This document shows positions 42,064-51,495 of a stretch of 64,000 nt of DNA, in pieces. The stretch's first letter is position 1; each line of letters starts with the position of its first letter. The position numbers and the translations under genes were made by a program. The notes below the pieces were generated by a model. That model searched no databases. It had not been told where the DNA came from and saw nothing but the letters and a program-made list of their open reading frames with translations. The DNA is from Hyphomicrobiales bacterium (lineage in GTDB: Bacteria > Pseudomonadota > Alphaproteobacteria > Rhizobiales > Rhizobiaceae). The stretch lies in assembly GCA_900471515.1 (NCBI GenBank), contig UCFC01000030.1, positions 62,001 through 126,000 of the forward strand, read 5' to 3'.

Positions 42064-43197
42064 TTGTCGACGCGCCACGATCGTTTGTTCGCCGCTTTGC
42101 GGCCTTTTTCTTTTATAGCGACAGCAACAGCGGTTCTGGTCTCGTCCGTTACACTTGCCGAGGCCAATCCGCATATTCTCGTCGACGTGCAGACCGGCCG
42201 CGTGCTCGAACATGAGGAAGCCTTCCGCAAGTGGTATCCGGCTTCGCTCACCAAGCTCATGACCGTCTATACGGTCTTCGACGCCATCCGTTCCGGCCAG
42301 ATCAGCCTCGATACGCCCGTCGTCATGAGCAAGCGGGCGGCAGCCGCGCCGCCGGCCAAGATGGGCTTCAAGCCCGGCCAGAAGTTCACGCTCGACAGCG
42401 CGCTGAAGATCCTGATGGTCAAGTCGGCCAACGATATCGCTGTGGCCGTTGCCGAGGCTGTCGGCGGCACGCAGGAAGGTTTTGTCCTTCGCATGAACGC
42501 CGAGGCGGCAAAGCTCGGCATGACGGATTCGCATTTCGTCAATCCGAACGGCCTGCCGGGCAAGGGGCAATACACGACGGCGCGCGACCTTGCGATCCTG
42601 ACGGTCGCCCTGCGGCGCGATTTCCCGCAATATGCCGGCTATTTCTCGCTTGAAGGTTTTACCACCGGCAAACAGAACGTGCCGAATATCAATATGCTGA
42701 TCGGCCGCTTCGCCGGCGCCGACGGGATGAAGACCGGCTTCATCTGCGCCTCCGGCTTCAACCAGATCGGTTCGGCTACCCGTAACGGCCGCACGCTGGT
42801 TTCCGTCGTGCTCGGCACCGACAGCCTGGCCGCGCGCGCCGATGCGACGGCAAACCTGCTGCAGAAGGGCTTTACCACGCAGTTTACGGCCAATGATACG
42901 CTCGGTTCACTAAAGCCTTACGGGCCTGGCCAGGACCAGGTGACGGACATTACCGCCGATATCTGCAGCGCCAAGGGCGCCAAGGTGCGCAGCGAAACGC
43001 GTGACGAAGTCGGCCGCATGAAGGTGCAGTCGCCCTATATTCACGAGATGGATCACGAGCCGCAGTTCGTCTTCGCCGGCCTCATTCCCGGCCAGGATCC
43101 GCAGCCGGTCGCCCAGAACGACAAGACCGCCAAAGGGGATGCGGTGGAAGCGCTCGCCAATGTGCCGGTGCCGCTGCCGCGGCCGGCATCCTTCTAG
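42064..43197 (+). CDS. D-alanyl-D-alanine carboxypeptidase (S11, DacF/PBP5 type)
   Basis: 377 residues from a TTG preceded by AAGGACGAG. A hydrophobic export signal ends near AEA (residue 34). The three penicillin-binding motifs are S61-L-T-K64, S121-A-N123 and K223-T-G225. The C-terminal 100 residues include proline-rich PVPLPRPASF rather than a typical amphipathic anchor. It trims peptidoglycan pentapeptides in the periplasm. It lies 9 bases before the CobW-like gene, probably in one transcript. Confidence 0.93.
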   Translation: MSTRHDRLFAALRPFSFIATATAVLVSSVTLAEANPHILVDVQTGRVLEHEEAFRKWYPASLTKLMTVYTVFDAIRSGQISLDTPVVMSKRAAAAPPAKMGFKPGQKFTLDSALKILMVKSANDIAVAVAEAVGGTQEGFVLRMNAEAAKLGMTDSHFVNPNGLPGKGQYTTARDLAILTVALRRDFPQYAGYFSLEGFTTGKQNVPNINMLIGRFAGADGMKTGFICASGFNQIGSATRNGRTLVSVVLGTDSLAARADATANLLQKGFTTQFTANDTLGSLKPYGPGQDQVTDITADICSAKGAKVRSETRDEVGRMKVQSPYIHEMDHEPQFVFAGLIPGQDPQPVAQNDKTAKGDAVEALANVPVPLPRPASF

Positions 43198-43206
43198 GGA
43201 AAGACC

Positions 43207-44358
43207 ATGAGCATGTTTAGCGACAAGATTCCGGTCACGATCCTGACCGGTTTTCTCGGCGCCGGTAAATCGACGCTTCTGAACCGTATCCTCAAAGATC
43301 CTGCCATGAAGGATGCGGCCGTCATCATCAACGAATTCGGCGATGTCGGCATCGACCATCTGCTCGTCGAAAGCTCCGGCGATTCCATCATCGAGCTTTC
43401 CGACGGTTGCCTCTGCTGCACCGTGCGCGGAGAGCTGGTCGATACGCTCGCAAACCTGATGGATGCCGTGCAGACGGGCCGCGTGAAGCCGGTCAAGCGC
43501 GTGGTCATCGAAACGACTGGGCTTGCCGACCCGGCGCCCGTCATGCAGGCGATCATGGGCAATCCCATCATCGCGCAGAATTTCGAGCTCGACGGCGTCG
43601 TCACCGTCGTCGATGCCGTGAACGGTCTGCAAACGCTCGACAATCACGAGGAGGCTCGCAAGCAGGTTGCGGTCGCCGACAGGCTGATCGTCTCGAAGAA
43701 GAGCATAGCCAGCAATACGGATGCGCTGACGGTGCGCCTGCGTGGCCTCAATCCGCGCGCGAGCGTCATGGATGCCGATAGCGAAGAGGCCGGCTCGGTG
43801 GACGTGCTGGTCAACGGGCTCTACGATCCCACGACCAAGATCGCCGATGTCGGGCGCTGGCTGCATGATGAGGATGAGCATGAGGCGCATCACCATCATC
43901 ACGATCATGGCCATGCCCACGGTCATCACCGCCATCATCATGGCCATGAGCATCAGGACCCGCATGACGTCAACCGTCACGATGCGTCGATCCGCTCCTT
44001 CTCGATCATCGAGGAGAAGGCGATCGATCCGATGGCGCTTGAAATGTTCATCGATCTCCTGCGCTCGGCGCATGGCGAAAAACTGCTGCGCATGAAGGCG
44101 ATCATCGCCACCTCGGACCGGCCGGAGCGGCCGCTGGTGCTGCACGGCGTCCAGAGCATTTTCCATCCGCCGGTGCGGCTTGCCGCCTGGCCGAACCCCG
44201 AGGACCGGCGCACCCGCATGGTGCTGATCACCAAGGATCTGCCGGAGGCTTTCGTGAAGGACCTCTTCGATGCCTTCCTCGGCAAGCCGCGGCTCGACAC
44301 GCCGGATCGCGCTGCGCTCAGCGACAATCCGCTCGCCATTCCGGGCATGCGGATCTGA
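43207..44358 (+). CDS. CobW/COG0523 family GTP-binding metal chaperone
   Basis: 383 residues. G3E GTPase: P-loop GFLGAGKS at 15-22, the metal-binding C68-x-C70-C71 (GCLCCTV), the Mg-binding ETTGLADP, and an SKKS stretch in the base-recognition region. A histidine-rich loop at about 226-254 alternates His with Asp/Gly/Ala, followed by the CobW C-terminal domain (about 290-383). COG0523 proteins insert zinc or cobalt into client proteins. The His loop favours a zinc role; cobS-cobT are 9 kb away, so the cobalamin CobW role is not excluded. Confidence 0.9.
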   Translation: MSMFSDKIPVTILTGFLGAGKSTLLNRILKDPAMKDAAVIINEFGDVGIDHLLVESSGDSIIELSDGCLCCTVRGELVDTLANLMDAVQTGRVKPVKRVVIETTGLADPAPVMQAIMGNPIIAQNFELDGVVTVVDAVNGLQTLDNHEEARKQVAVADRLIVSKKSIASNTDALTVRLRGLNPRASVMDADSEEAGSVDVLVNGLYDPTTKIADVGRWLHDEDEHEAHHHHHDHGHAHGHHRHHHGHEHQDPHDVNRHDASIRSFSIIEEKAIDPMALEMFIDLLRSAHGEKLLRMKAIIATSDRPERPLVLHGVQSIFHPPVRLAAWPNPEDRRTRMVLITKDLPEAFVKDLFDAFLGKPRLDTPDRAALSDNPLAIPGMRI

Positions 44359-44458
44359 CGGATCGCGATACGCTTCGAAGCGTTGCGTCGGGCCGCATCA
44401 TCAAGAAGGGCGGCATCGAACAGCGGAGGGAGGCTCCTTCCACATCAACAGGGCTGCT

Positions 44459-44683
44459 TCAGCCCTTGCGGATCAGGAAACGGTGGCCGCGCTCGGTCTT
44501 TTCGGTGCTGATGAGCTCGTGGCCGTCTTCATTGCAGAAATGCGGGATGTCGATGACGGCGAGCGGATCAGTCGTATCGACGAGGATCAGTGCGCCGCTC
44601 GGCATGGCCGTCAGCTTCTTGCGCGTCCTGATGACGGGAAGCGGGCATTTCAGCCCGCGCAGATCGTAGAGAACGGCGTCCAA
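44459..44683 (-). CDS. TusA/SirA-like sulfur carrier protein
   Basis: 74 residues starting with TTG five bases after the upstream L,D-transpeptidase stop. It has the TusA core: DLRGLKCPLPVIRTRKKL with C13-P-L-P, then DTTDPLAVIDIPHFC, a second Cys, and GHRFLIRKG at the end. TusA-like proteins carry persulfide sulfur for tRNA thiolation or cofactor assembly. The gene appears translationally coupled to the preceding one, though no shared pathway is known. Confidence 0.88.
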   Translation of the reverse strand: MDAVLYDLRGLKCPLPVIRTRKKLTAMPSGALILVDTTDPLAVIDIPHFCNEDGHELISTEKTERGHRFLIRKG

Positions 44684-44688
44684 GCCGG

Positions 44689-45915
44689 TCAGTTCCTGGC
44701 CCAGAACTTCCAGAACGGCTTTTTGGTGGCATCCGCAGTTTCCTGCGGCGAAGGCTCAGGTGCGGCATAGGCCAGCGGGTTCTGCGTCGGTACCGGAATA
44801 TTGGCCGGCAGCGCTGCGGCAACGGTCGTGGCCTGAGCCTGCGTCACTGGCGTCGCAGTCGCCGCGGTCTTTGCGGCAACGCTCTTGGCGGCCTGATTGG
44901 CCATCAACTCTTCGAGTTCGGCAACCTTGACCATGCGGCCGGCTTCCAGCGACGTGCCGGTCGGCGCATAGGCGAGTTCGCGGCCCTTGCGCAGTCTGGC
45001 AACGACTGCCTTGCGTTCGGCTTCCGTCGGGTCGTACCAGGCAAGGCCGTCATATTTCTTCAGAGCCGCCTGGTAGTCGGCATCATAGGTCTTGCCGTAG
45101 GAGGCGAGTGCTGCCGTCAGTGCCGGCGGTGTCGACATAGCCGGGCACTTGCCAGCGGGATTGAAGCTGCCGCCATCGCTTATCTGCTGGTTGAAGACGT
45201 ATTTCTTCTCGCAGACATTGACCTCGGGCGGGCGCTTGGTGACTTCGAAATTGTCGTAGCCGACCTTCAGCATCTTCCAGAAGTCGTAGTTCGGGTCGAG
45301 GCGGTGCTTGACCATGTTCTCGGCCGTCATGCGGAAGGGGAAGGCCTGAAGCTGCACCGTCTGCTGACCGCCCTTGAAGGCGTCGCGGGCGAAGGCATAG
45401 ATTTCCAGAACCTGCTGGTCCGTCATCGAATAGCAGCCGGACGAGGAGCAGGCGCCGTGGATCATCAGGTCGCTGCCGGTACGGCCGTTGACGGCGTCAT
45501 AGCGGTTGGGGAAACCGGTGTTGATGGCGAGATAATATTTGGAATTGGGGTTCAGGTTGGCGCGGGTGAGGTTGTAGAAACCTTCCGGGGCCTGGCGGTC
45601 GCCCGTCTTCACCTTGGGGCCGAGCTTGCCGGACCAGGCGCAGATCTTGTAGTCGGCAATCTTGTCGAAACGGTTGTCCGACTTCGCCTTCCAGATCTCC
45701 AGCGAACCTTCTTCCTTGAAGATGCGGATCATGATCGGCGAATTGCGGTCCATGCCCTTGGCCGACATATCGGCCAGGATACGGGGCGGAAGCGGCTGCT
45801 CGACCTTGTTCTTGACGGTCGAGAGGTCGATGCCCTGGGCCGATTCCAATGCGTCGTTGCAGCCGGTCAGAGCCAGTGCCATGAGCGAAACATAGGCAAA
45901 ATGACGTATGCGCAT
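44689..45915 (-). CDS. L,D-transpeptidase lipoprotein (YkuD/YafK type)
   Basis: 408 residues. The signal ends in a lipobox LTGC (Cys19), so it is probably a lipoprotein. The YkuD domain covers about 60-210 with the catalytic motif MIHGACSSSGCYSM (H153, C161) and the YafK-type features EEGSLEIWK and GKLGPKVKTGDRQAPEGFY. It would cross-link or anchor peptidoglycan at the outer leaflet of the wall. The C-terminal 170 residues are Ala/Thr/Pro-rich with no fold recognised. It is followed directly by a TusA-like gene. Confidence 0.92.
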   Translation of the reverse strand: MRIRHFAYVSLMALALTGCNDALESAQGIDLSTVKNKVEQPLPPRILADMSAKGMDRNSPIMIRIFKEEGSLEIWKAKSDNRFDKIADYKICAWSGKLGPKVKTGDRQAPEGFYNLTRANLNPNSKYYLAINTGFPNRYDAVNGRTGSDLMIHGACSSSGCYSMTDQQVLEIYAFARDAFKGGQQTVQLQAFPFRMTAENMVKHRLDPNYDFWKMLKVGYDNFEVTKRPPEVNVCEKKYVFNQQISDGGSFNPAGKCPAMSTPPALTAALASYGKTYDADYQAALKKYDGLAWYDPTEAERKAVVARLRKGRELAYAPTGTSLEAGRMVKVAELEELMANQAAKSVAAKTAATATPVTQAQATTVAAALPANIPVPTQNPLAYAAPEPSPQETADATKKPFWKFWARN

Positions 45916-46109
45916 TCAATCAGCCCATCAATAATGCGACCCAACCCGCCTGCGGAAACCGGGCACAGCGCGGAATCATAGGCGGCTTATACTTGATAAA
46001 TCCTTACCAGCCTATGACTTTTCCAGAGATGTCCTGCAAGCGCAGATGTTACAGATAACATTATTGTGGCCAAGATTTGGCCCCAATCGGCTGGTCCGGC
46101 CTGTGGATT

Positions 46110-47063
46110 TTACAGGTTTCGACCCATGGCAAGGAACTTCTGGCGGCGATCGTTGCGCAGCTGTTCGCCGGAACGCGAGGCCATTTCGGCCAGAGCGTTG
46201 GCGATCATGTCGCCGGTGGCGGCAATGACGCTGTCGGGATCGCGGTGCGCGCCGCCGAGCGGTTCGGGGATGATGCCGTCGATGACGCCGAGCGCCTTCA
46301 GGTCCTCGGCGGTGATCTTCATGTTGGTGGCGGCCTCCTTGGCGCGGGTGGAATCGCGCCAGAGGATGGAGGCGGCACCTTCCGGCGAGATGACGCTGTA
46401 GATCGAATGTTCGAGCATGTAGACGCGGTTGCCGGTGGCAATCGCGATCGCGCCGCCCGAGCCGCCTTCGCCGATGATGATCGAGATCAGCGGCACCTTG
46501 ACGCCGAGGCACATTTCCGTCGAACGGGCAATGGCTTCGGCCTGGCCGCGCTCTTCGGCGCCGACGCCCGGATAGGCGCCCGCCGTATCGACGAGTGTGA
46601 TGACCGGGAGCTGGAAACGATCCGCCATTTCGAGGATGCGGATCGCCTTGCGGTAGCCTTCGGGACGGGCGCTGCCGAAATTGTGCTTCAGGCGGCTCTT
46701 GGTGTCGTTGCCCTTCTCCTGGCCGATGACGGCGACGGGCTGGCCGCGGAAGCGGGCAAGGCCGGCCTGGATGGCGGCGTCCTCGGAAAACTTGCGGTCG
46801 CCGGCAAGCGGCGTGAATTCCTGGAAGAGAGTCTTGGCGTAATCGACGAAATGCGGGCGCTGCGGATGGCGCGCGACCTGCGTCTTCTGCCAGGCGTTGA
46901 GCTTCGAATAGATATCGACGATTGCCTCGCGCACGCGGACTTCGAGCCTGCCGACTTCGTCGGAGGTGTCGATGCTTTCGTCTTCCGTCGCCAGCTTCTT
47001 AAGCTCGATGATCTTACCTTCGAGGTCGGAGATCGGCTTTTCGAAGTCGAGATAGTTGTGCAT
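46110..47063 (-). CDS. accA: Acetyl-CoA carboxylase carboxyltransferase subunit alpha
   Basis: 317 residues, the standard AccA length. It begins NYLDFEKPISDLEGKIIEL, the typical AccA opening, and has the crotonase-like core GRPVAVIGQEKG, LVDTAGAYPGVGAEERGQAEAI and GEGGSGGAIAIA, the carboxybiotin-binding glycine loop. With AccD it transfers carboxyl to acetyl-CoA in fatty-acid synthesis. It is 62 bases downstream of xerD in the same direction. Confidence 0.97.
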   Translation of the reverse strand: MHNYLDFEKPISDLEGKIIELKKLATEDESIDTSDEVGRLEVRVREAIVDIYSKLNAWQKTQVARHPQRPHFVDYAKTLFQEFTPLAGDRKFSEDAAIQAGLARFRGQPVAVIGQEKGNDTKSRLKHNFGSARPEGYRKAIRILEMADRFQLPVITLVDTAGAYPGVGAEERGQAEAIARSTEMCLGVKVPLISIIIGEGGSGGAIAIATGNRVYMLEHSIYSVISPEGAASILWRDSTRAKEAATNMKITAEDLKALGVIDGIIPEPLGGAHRDPDSVIAATGDMIANALAEMASRSGEQLRNDRRQKFLAMGRNL

Positions 47064-47125
47064 GAGGTGCGTTTCCGTTCCTTGTGCGCGGGGCGGTTTC
47101 CTGGTTCTGCCCCTTGTCGCCGGTC

Positions 47126-48079
47126 CTATTCGTGCTTTTTCGCCTGTTTTGCAAGGGGGTGGTGCGTATGGACGAGCTGCTGGAGCCGTTCTTCCAGAAC
47201 ATGCGTGTAGATTTGTGTTGTCGAAATGTCCGAATGGCCGAGGAGTTCCTGCACCACGCGAAGGTCGGCGCCGTTGGCCAGAAGGTGGCTCGCAAAAGCG
47301 TGCCGCATGACATGCGGCGAGATCATCGAGGGCGTCAGGCCGGAACGGATCGCGAGGTTCTTGAGGTCGCGGGCAAAGACCTGGCGCGGCAGGTAGCCTT
47401 CCTTCGATGCGGCCGGGAACAGCCAGGGACTGTCGTGCGGATCCTTCGACGCGGCGCTTTCTGCCGCCAGCATGCGGCCATAGGCCTTCACGGCGGCGAT
47501 GGCCGATTGCGAGAGCGGAACCAGCCGCTCCTTGCTGCCCTTGCCCCGGATCATCAGGAAACGGCCTTCCTGATCGAGAACGCGCGCCGGAAGCGAGACC
47601 AGCTCGCTCACACGCATGCCGGTGGCATAGAGCAATTCCAGCAGTGCCAGCATGCGCAGCCGGTGAAGCTGGCCGGGCGCGGGGTCGGCGGCTTCGCTCT
47701 CGGCCCGGGTGAGCAGCTTCGTCACGTCCTCGACACCCATCGTCTTCGGCAGGGGCCGGCCCTTTTTCGGCGCGTCGAGAATGCCGGTCGGATCGTCCGT
47801 GCGCAGGCCCTCGGCATAGAGAAACTTGTAGAACTGACGCATGGCGGCAAGCCGGCGGGCCTGCGAGGAGGGCTTGAAACCCTGCGCGGACAGAGAGGCG
47901 AGATAGGCGCCGAGGTCGCTGGAGGCGGCTTCCGTCAAGCGGATGCTGCGCCCGTGCAGGAAGGAGCGAAGGTCGTCCAGGTCGCGCTCGTAGGATTGCA
48001 ACGTGTTGACCGCGGCGCCGCGTTCGGCGCTCATCATTTCGAGAAACGATTCCACATGGACGCGGCCGAGATCCTTCAT
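47126..48079 (-). CDS. xerD: Tyrosine recombinase XerD
   Basis: 317 residues. The N-terminal SAM-like domain starts VESFLEMMSAERGAAVNTLQSYERDL. The catalytic residues are R in YATGMRVSEL, K in GKGSKERLVP, H-x2-R in SPHVMRHAFASHLL, H in LLGHSDISTTQIY and the Tyr nucleophile in the same segment. It resolves chromosome dimers at dif with XerC and FtsK. It sits in a core gene block beside aroK-aroB, so it is the housekeeping enzyme, not an island integrase. Confidence 0.94.
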   Translation of the reverse strand: MKDLGRVHVESFLEMMSAERGAAVNTLQSYERDLDDLRSFLHGRSIRLTEAASSDLGAYLASLSAQGFKPSSQARRLAAMRQFYKFLYAEGLRTDDPTGILDAPKKGRPLPKTMGVEDVTKLLTRAESEAADPAPGQLHRLRMLALLELLYATGMRVSELVSLPARVLDQEGRFLMIRGKGSKERLVPLSQSAIAAVKAYGRMLAAESAASKDPHDSPWLFPAASKEGYLPRQVFARDLKNLAIRSGLTPSMISPHVMRHAFASHLLANGADLRVVQELLGHSDISTTQIYTHVLEERLQQLVHTHHPLAKQAKKHE

Positions 48080-48083
48080 CGCG

Positions 48084-48260
48084 TCACTTCTTCGTGGTGT
48101 TGATCGTGCCGGTCGAGGGCGGGTTCACCCGTTCGGAGGGAATGCGGATCGTCACATCCCGCTCCTGCGGCTCGACGAAGGTGACAAGCGCCCACATCGC
48201 TCCATAGATCAGTCCCGCGATGACCGCCAGGACGGACAGGAAACGGATCAGGGTCGGCAT
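48084..48260 (-). CDS. 58-residue single-span membrane protein
   Basis: Starts at an ATG with AAGGAGT eight bases upstream; longer in-frame starts lack this. MPTLIRFLSVLAVIAGLIYG leads into a membrane segment that continues to WALVTFV, followed by a polar tail (EPQERDVTIRIPSERVNPP and a Lys-ending terminus). It precedes xerD by four bases, so the two are co-transcribed. No function is recognised. Confidence 0.8.
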   Translation of the reverse strand: MPTLIRFLSVLAVIAGLIYGAMWALVTFVEPQERDVTIRIPSERVNPPSTGTINTTKK

Positions 48261-48408
48261 CCGACTACTCCTTAGAACTCTGCTTCTGTTATAGGAAGCA
48301 TGTTTGCAAGCGCAAGAAGCGGTATTGGTGCCATGATTCCCTTGCCCGCGACTTGACGCTACACCCGCATTTGTCGATACCGTTTGCAAACAAAGTGTGA
48401 ATGGACCG

Positions 48409-48999
48409 ATGAGTGAACCCCCAGTTTCCGTTGCAGACAGCCTGAGAGACAGAGCTCGCGCCGCGCTCGGTTCACGCAATCTCATCCTCGTCGGCCTCAT
48501 GGGGGCCGGAAAATCCTCCGTCGGCCGCCTTGTTGCGCACCAGCTCGGCATTCCCTTCGTCGATAGCGATATAGAGATCGAGCGCGTTTCGCGCATGACG
48601 ATCACGGAGCTTTTCGCCGCCTACGGGGAGGAAGAGTTCCGGGCGCTCGAAGCGCGGGTGATGAAACGCCTGCTGAAGGGCGGCCCGCGCGTGGTTTCCA
48701 CCGGCGGCGGCGCCTTCATCAACACCCGCACGCGCAGGCATATCAAGAAGGGCGGCCTTTCGGTCTGGCTGAAGGCCGATCTCGACGTGCTCTGGGACCG
48801 GGTCAACAAGCGCGACACACGCCCGCTGCTGAAGACCGAAAACCCGAAGCAGACGCTGGAAAACCTGATGAATGCCCGCTACCCCGTTTATGCCGAGGCC
48901 GATCTCACGGTGCTTTCGCGCGACGTGCGCAAGGAAGTCATGGCCGATGAAGTGCTGAGAGCGGTGGTCGAGGCGCAGAAAGAAAGTATAGTCACATGA
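48409..48999 (+). CDS. aroK: Shikimate kinase
   Basis: 196 residues from the ATG at 48409. P-loop GLMGAGKSS (29-37), VDSDIEIERVSRMTI with the shikimate-binding Asp, EFRALEARV, STGGGAFI (substrate-binding GGG) and the lid DTRPLLKTENP. It phosphorylates shikimate at O3 in the chorismate pathway. The 20-residue N-terminal extension before the P-loop strand is common in rhizobia. The stop overlaps aroB by four bases. Confidence 0.95.
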   Translation: MSEPPVSVADSLRDRARAALGSRNLILVGLMGAGKSSVGRLVAHQLGIPFVDSDIEIERVSRMTITELFAAYGEEEFRALEARVMKRLLKGGPRVVSTGGGAFINTRTRRHIKKGGLSVWLKADLDVLWDRVNKRDTRPLLKTENPKQTLENLMNARYPVYAEADLTVLSRDVRKEVMADEVLRAVVEAQKESIVT

Positions 49000-50126
49000 A
49001 TGCGATCACGCCTGCCTCCGCCGTCCGCAAGGTGCATGTGCCGCTTGGCGAGCGCGCCTACGATATTTTGATCGGACCGGGTCTGATCGCCAGCGCCGGC
49101 GGCGAGATCGCCTCGCGGCTGAAAGGACGCAAGGCGGCCATCGTCACCGACGAACATGTGGCGCCGCTTTATCTCGACGCCTTGAAGGCAAGCCTCGATG
49201 CCGCCGGCATCGTTTCGGCGGCGGTCACAATGCCGGCCGGCGAGAAGACCAAGAGCTTCGAGCATCTGATCAATGTCTGCGACAAGGTTCTGGAGGCACG
49301 CGTCGAGCGCAACGACTATGTCATCGCGCTCGGTGGCGGCGTCATCGGCGATCTCTCGGGTTTTGCCGCCGGCATCGTCAGGCGGGGCGTACGTTTCGTG
49401 CAGATACCGACCTCGCTGCTGGCCCAGGTGGATTCCTCCGTCGGGGGCAAAACCGGCATCAACAGCCGCCACGGCAAGAACCTCGTCGGCGTCTTCCATC
49501 AGCCGGATCTGGTGCTCGCCGATACGGATGTGCTGAGTTCGCTGAGCGAGCGTGAATTCCGCGCCGGTTATGCCGAAGTCGCCAAATACGGGCTGATCGA
49601 CAAGCCGGATTTTTTCGCCTGGCTGGAGAACAACTGGCAGGCGGTTTTTGCCGGCGGCTCGGCGCGTATCGAGGCGATTGCCGTCAGCTGCCAGGCCAAG
49701 GCCGATGTCGTGGTTGCCGACGAGCGCGAGAACGGCCAGCGGGCGCTGCTCAACCTTGGCCATACGTTCGGCCACGCGCTGGAGGCGGCGACCGGCTATG
49801 ACAGCAGCCGCCTGGTCCACGGCGAAGGCGTTTCGATCGGCATGGTGCTGGCGCATGAATTTTCGGCGCGCATGAACCTTGCAAGTCCCGACGACGCCCG
49901 CCGCGTCGAGGCGCATCTGAAGGCGGTCGGCCTGCCGACCCGGATGGCGGAAATCCCCGGCACCCTGCCGCCGGCCGAGGTGCTGATGGATGCGATCGCG
50001 CAGGATAAGAAGGTCAAGGGCGGCAAGCTCACCTTCATCCTCACGCGCGGCATCGGCCAGTCCTTCGTCGCCGATGACGTGCCGGCTTCCGAAGTAATCA
50101 GCTTTCTCAAGGAAAAACATCCCTGA
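48996..50126 (+). CDS. aroB: 3-dehydroquinate synthase
   Basis: 376 residues. NAD-binding and substrate motifs: VTDEHVAPLY, PAGEKTKSFEH, ALGGGVIGDLSGFAAG, QIPTSLLAQVDSSVGGKTGIN, zinc ligands in NLGHTFGHALE and VHGEGVSIGM. It makes dehydroquinate from DAHP, the second shikimate step. It overlaps aroK at its start and the CorB-like gene at its end (TGATG). Confidence 0.97.
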   Translation: MNAITPASAVRKVHVPLGERAYDILIGPGLIASAGGEIASRLKGRKAAIVTDEHVAPLYLDALKASLDAAGIVSAAVTMPAGEKTKSFEHLINVCDKVLEARVERNDYVIALGGGVIGDLSGFAAGIVRRGVRFVQIPTSLLAQVDSSVGGKTGINSRHGKNLVGVFHQPDLVLADTDVLSSLSEREFRAGYAEVAKYGLIDKPDFFAWLENNWQAVFAGGSARIEAIAVSCQAKADVVVADERENGQRALLNLGHTFGHALEAATGYDSSRLVHGEGVSIGMVLAHEFSARMNLASPDDARRVEAHLKAVGLPTRMAEIPGTLPPAEVLMDAIAQDKKVKGGKLTFILTRGIGQSFVADDVPASEVISFLKEKHP

Positions 50127-51436
50127 TGTCACTCGAGGGCACCCTGGCGTTTTTGTCGGTCTACTGGCCGGAGATCGTTTCGATCGTGGCCCTTGTTTTG
50201 ATGTCCGCCTTCTTTTCGGGGTCCGAAACGGCGCTGACCGCCGTTTCGAGAAGCCGGATCCATACGCTGGAAGCCAATGGCGACGAGCGTGCCGGACTGG
50301 TACGAACGCTGATCGAGCGCCGCGACCGGCTAATCGGCGCGCTTTTGATCGGCAACAATCTCGCCAACATCCTGTCCTCGTCGCTGGCGACGAGCGTGTT
50401 TCTGGCTATTTTCGGCAATTCCGGCGTGGCGCTGGCGACGCTCGCCATGACCGTCATCCTCGTCATCTTCGCGGAAGTCCTGCCGAAGAGCTGGGCGATC
50501 TCGACGCCGGAGCGTTTTGCGCTCAACGTTGCCATACCGACGCGGCTTTTCGTTGCGGTGGTCGGTCCGATTTCCTCCTTCGTCAATGCGATCGTGCGCC
50601 GGATCCTTGGGCTCTTCGGCATCAACCTGTCGCGCGAGGTTTCGATGCTGTCTGCGCATGAGGAATTGCGCGGCGCGGTCGACCTCCTGCATCGCGAAGG
50701 TTCGGTCGTGAAGGCCGATCGCGACCGGCTGGGCGGCGTGCTCGATCTCGGCGAGCTCGAGCTTTCCGACATCATGGTCCACCGCACGGCGATGCGGGCG
50801 ATCAATGCCGACGATCCGCCCGAGGCCGTCGTCCGGGCGATCCTCGAAAGCCCCTATACGCGCATGCCGCTGTGGCGCGGCACGATCGACAACATTATCG
50901 GCGTCGTGCATGCCAAGGACCTGCTGAGGGCGCTGGCCGAACCGAACATGGAGCCGCAGCAGCTCGATATCGTCAAGATTGCCCAGAAGCCCTGGTTCGT
51001 GCCCGACAGCACCAATCTCGAAGACCAGCTCAACGCCTTCCTGCGCCGCAAGCAGCATTTCGCCGTCGTCGTCGACGAATATGGCGAAGTGCAGGGCATT
51101 GTGACGCTCGAGGATATTCTGGAAGAGATCGTCGGCGATATCTCGGACGAGCACGATATCGACATGCAGGGCGTGCGCCAGGAAGCCGACGGCTCCATCG
51201 TCGTCGATGGCGGCGTGCCGATCCGCGATCTCAACCGCGCCTTGGACTGGAACCTGCCGGATGACGAAGCCACGACGATTGCCGGTCTCGTCATCCATGA
51301 GTCGATGACCATTCCGGAAGAGCGGCAGGCCTTCACCTTCTACGGCAAGCGCTTCGTCGTCATGAAGCGGGAGAAAAACCGCATCACCAAGCTGCGCATC
51401 CGTCCCGCCGACGAAGACGAGACGAAACCCGCCTGA
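50126..51436 (+). CDS. HlyC/CorC (CNNM/CorB) family membrane protein
   Basis: 436 residues. An N-terminal DUF21/CNNM membrane domain (about 10-190) opens FFSGSETALTAVSRSRIH, the family's signature; two CBS domains follow at about 215-335 (VPDSTNLEDQLNAFLRRKQHFAVVVDEYGEVQGIVTLEDILEEIVGDI in the second), then a CorC/HlyC C-terminal domain. Family members are linked to magnesium/cobalt export. Fused to the aroKB operon by a one-base overlap, an arrangement common in rhizobia without an obvious functional link. Confidence 0.93.
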   Translation: MSLEGTLAFLSVYWPEIVSIVALVLMSAFFSGSETALTAVSRSRIHTLEANGDERAGLVRTLIERRDRLIGALLIGNNLANILSSSLATSVFLAIFGNSGVALATLAMTVILVIFAEVLPKSWAISTPERFALNVAIPTRLFVAVVGPISSFVNAIVRRILGLFGINLSREVSMLSAHEELRGAVDLLHREGSVVKADRDRLGGVLDLGELELSDIMVHRTAMRAINADDPPEAVVRAILESPYTRMPLWRGTIDNIIGVVHAKDLLRALAEPNMEPQQLDIVKIAQKPWFVPDSTNLEDQLNAFLRRKQHFAVVVDEYGEVQGIVTLEDILEEIVGDISDEHDIDMQGVRQEADGSIVVDGGVPIRDLNRALDWNLPDDEATTIAGLVIHESMTIPEERQAFTFYGKRFVVMKREKNRITKLRIRPADEDETKPA

Positions 51437-51495
51437 TTATGGCCTTCACGCCGGCAGGGACAGCCCCCATGCCGGCTCATTCCACGGGATCTGAC

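Noticed and set aside
44440..44470. AGGGCTG-CTT-CAGCCCT hairpin at the end of the TusA-like gene
   Set aside because: It overlaps the stop codon and lacks a T-run, so a terminator call is not supported.
47126..48079. xerD as an integrase for the accessory segment
   Set aside because: It lies 6.6 kb away in a core gene block and has the features of housekeeping XerD.
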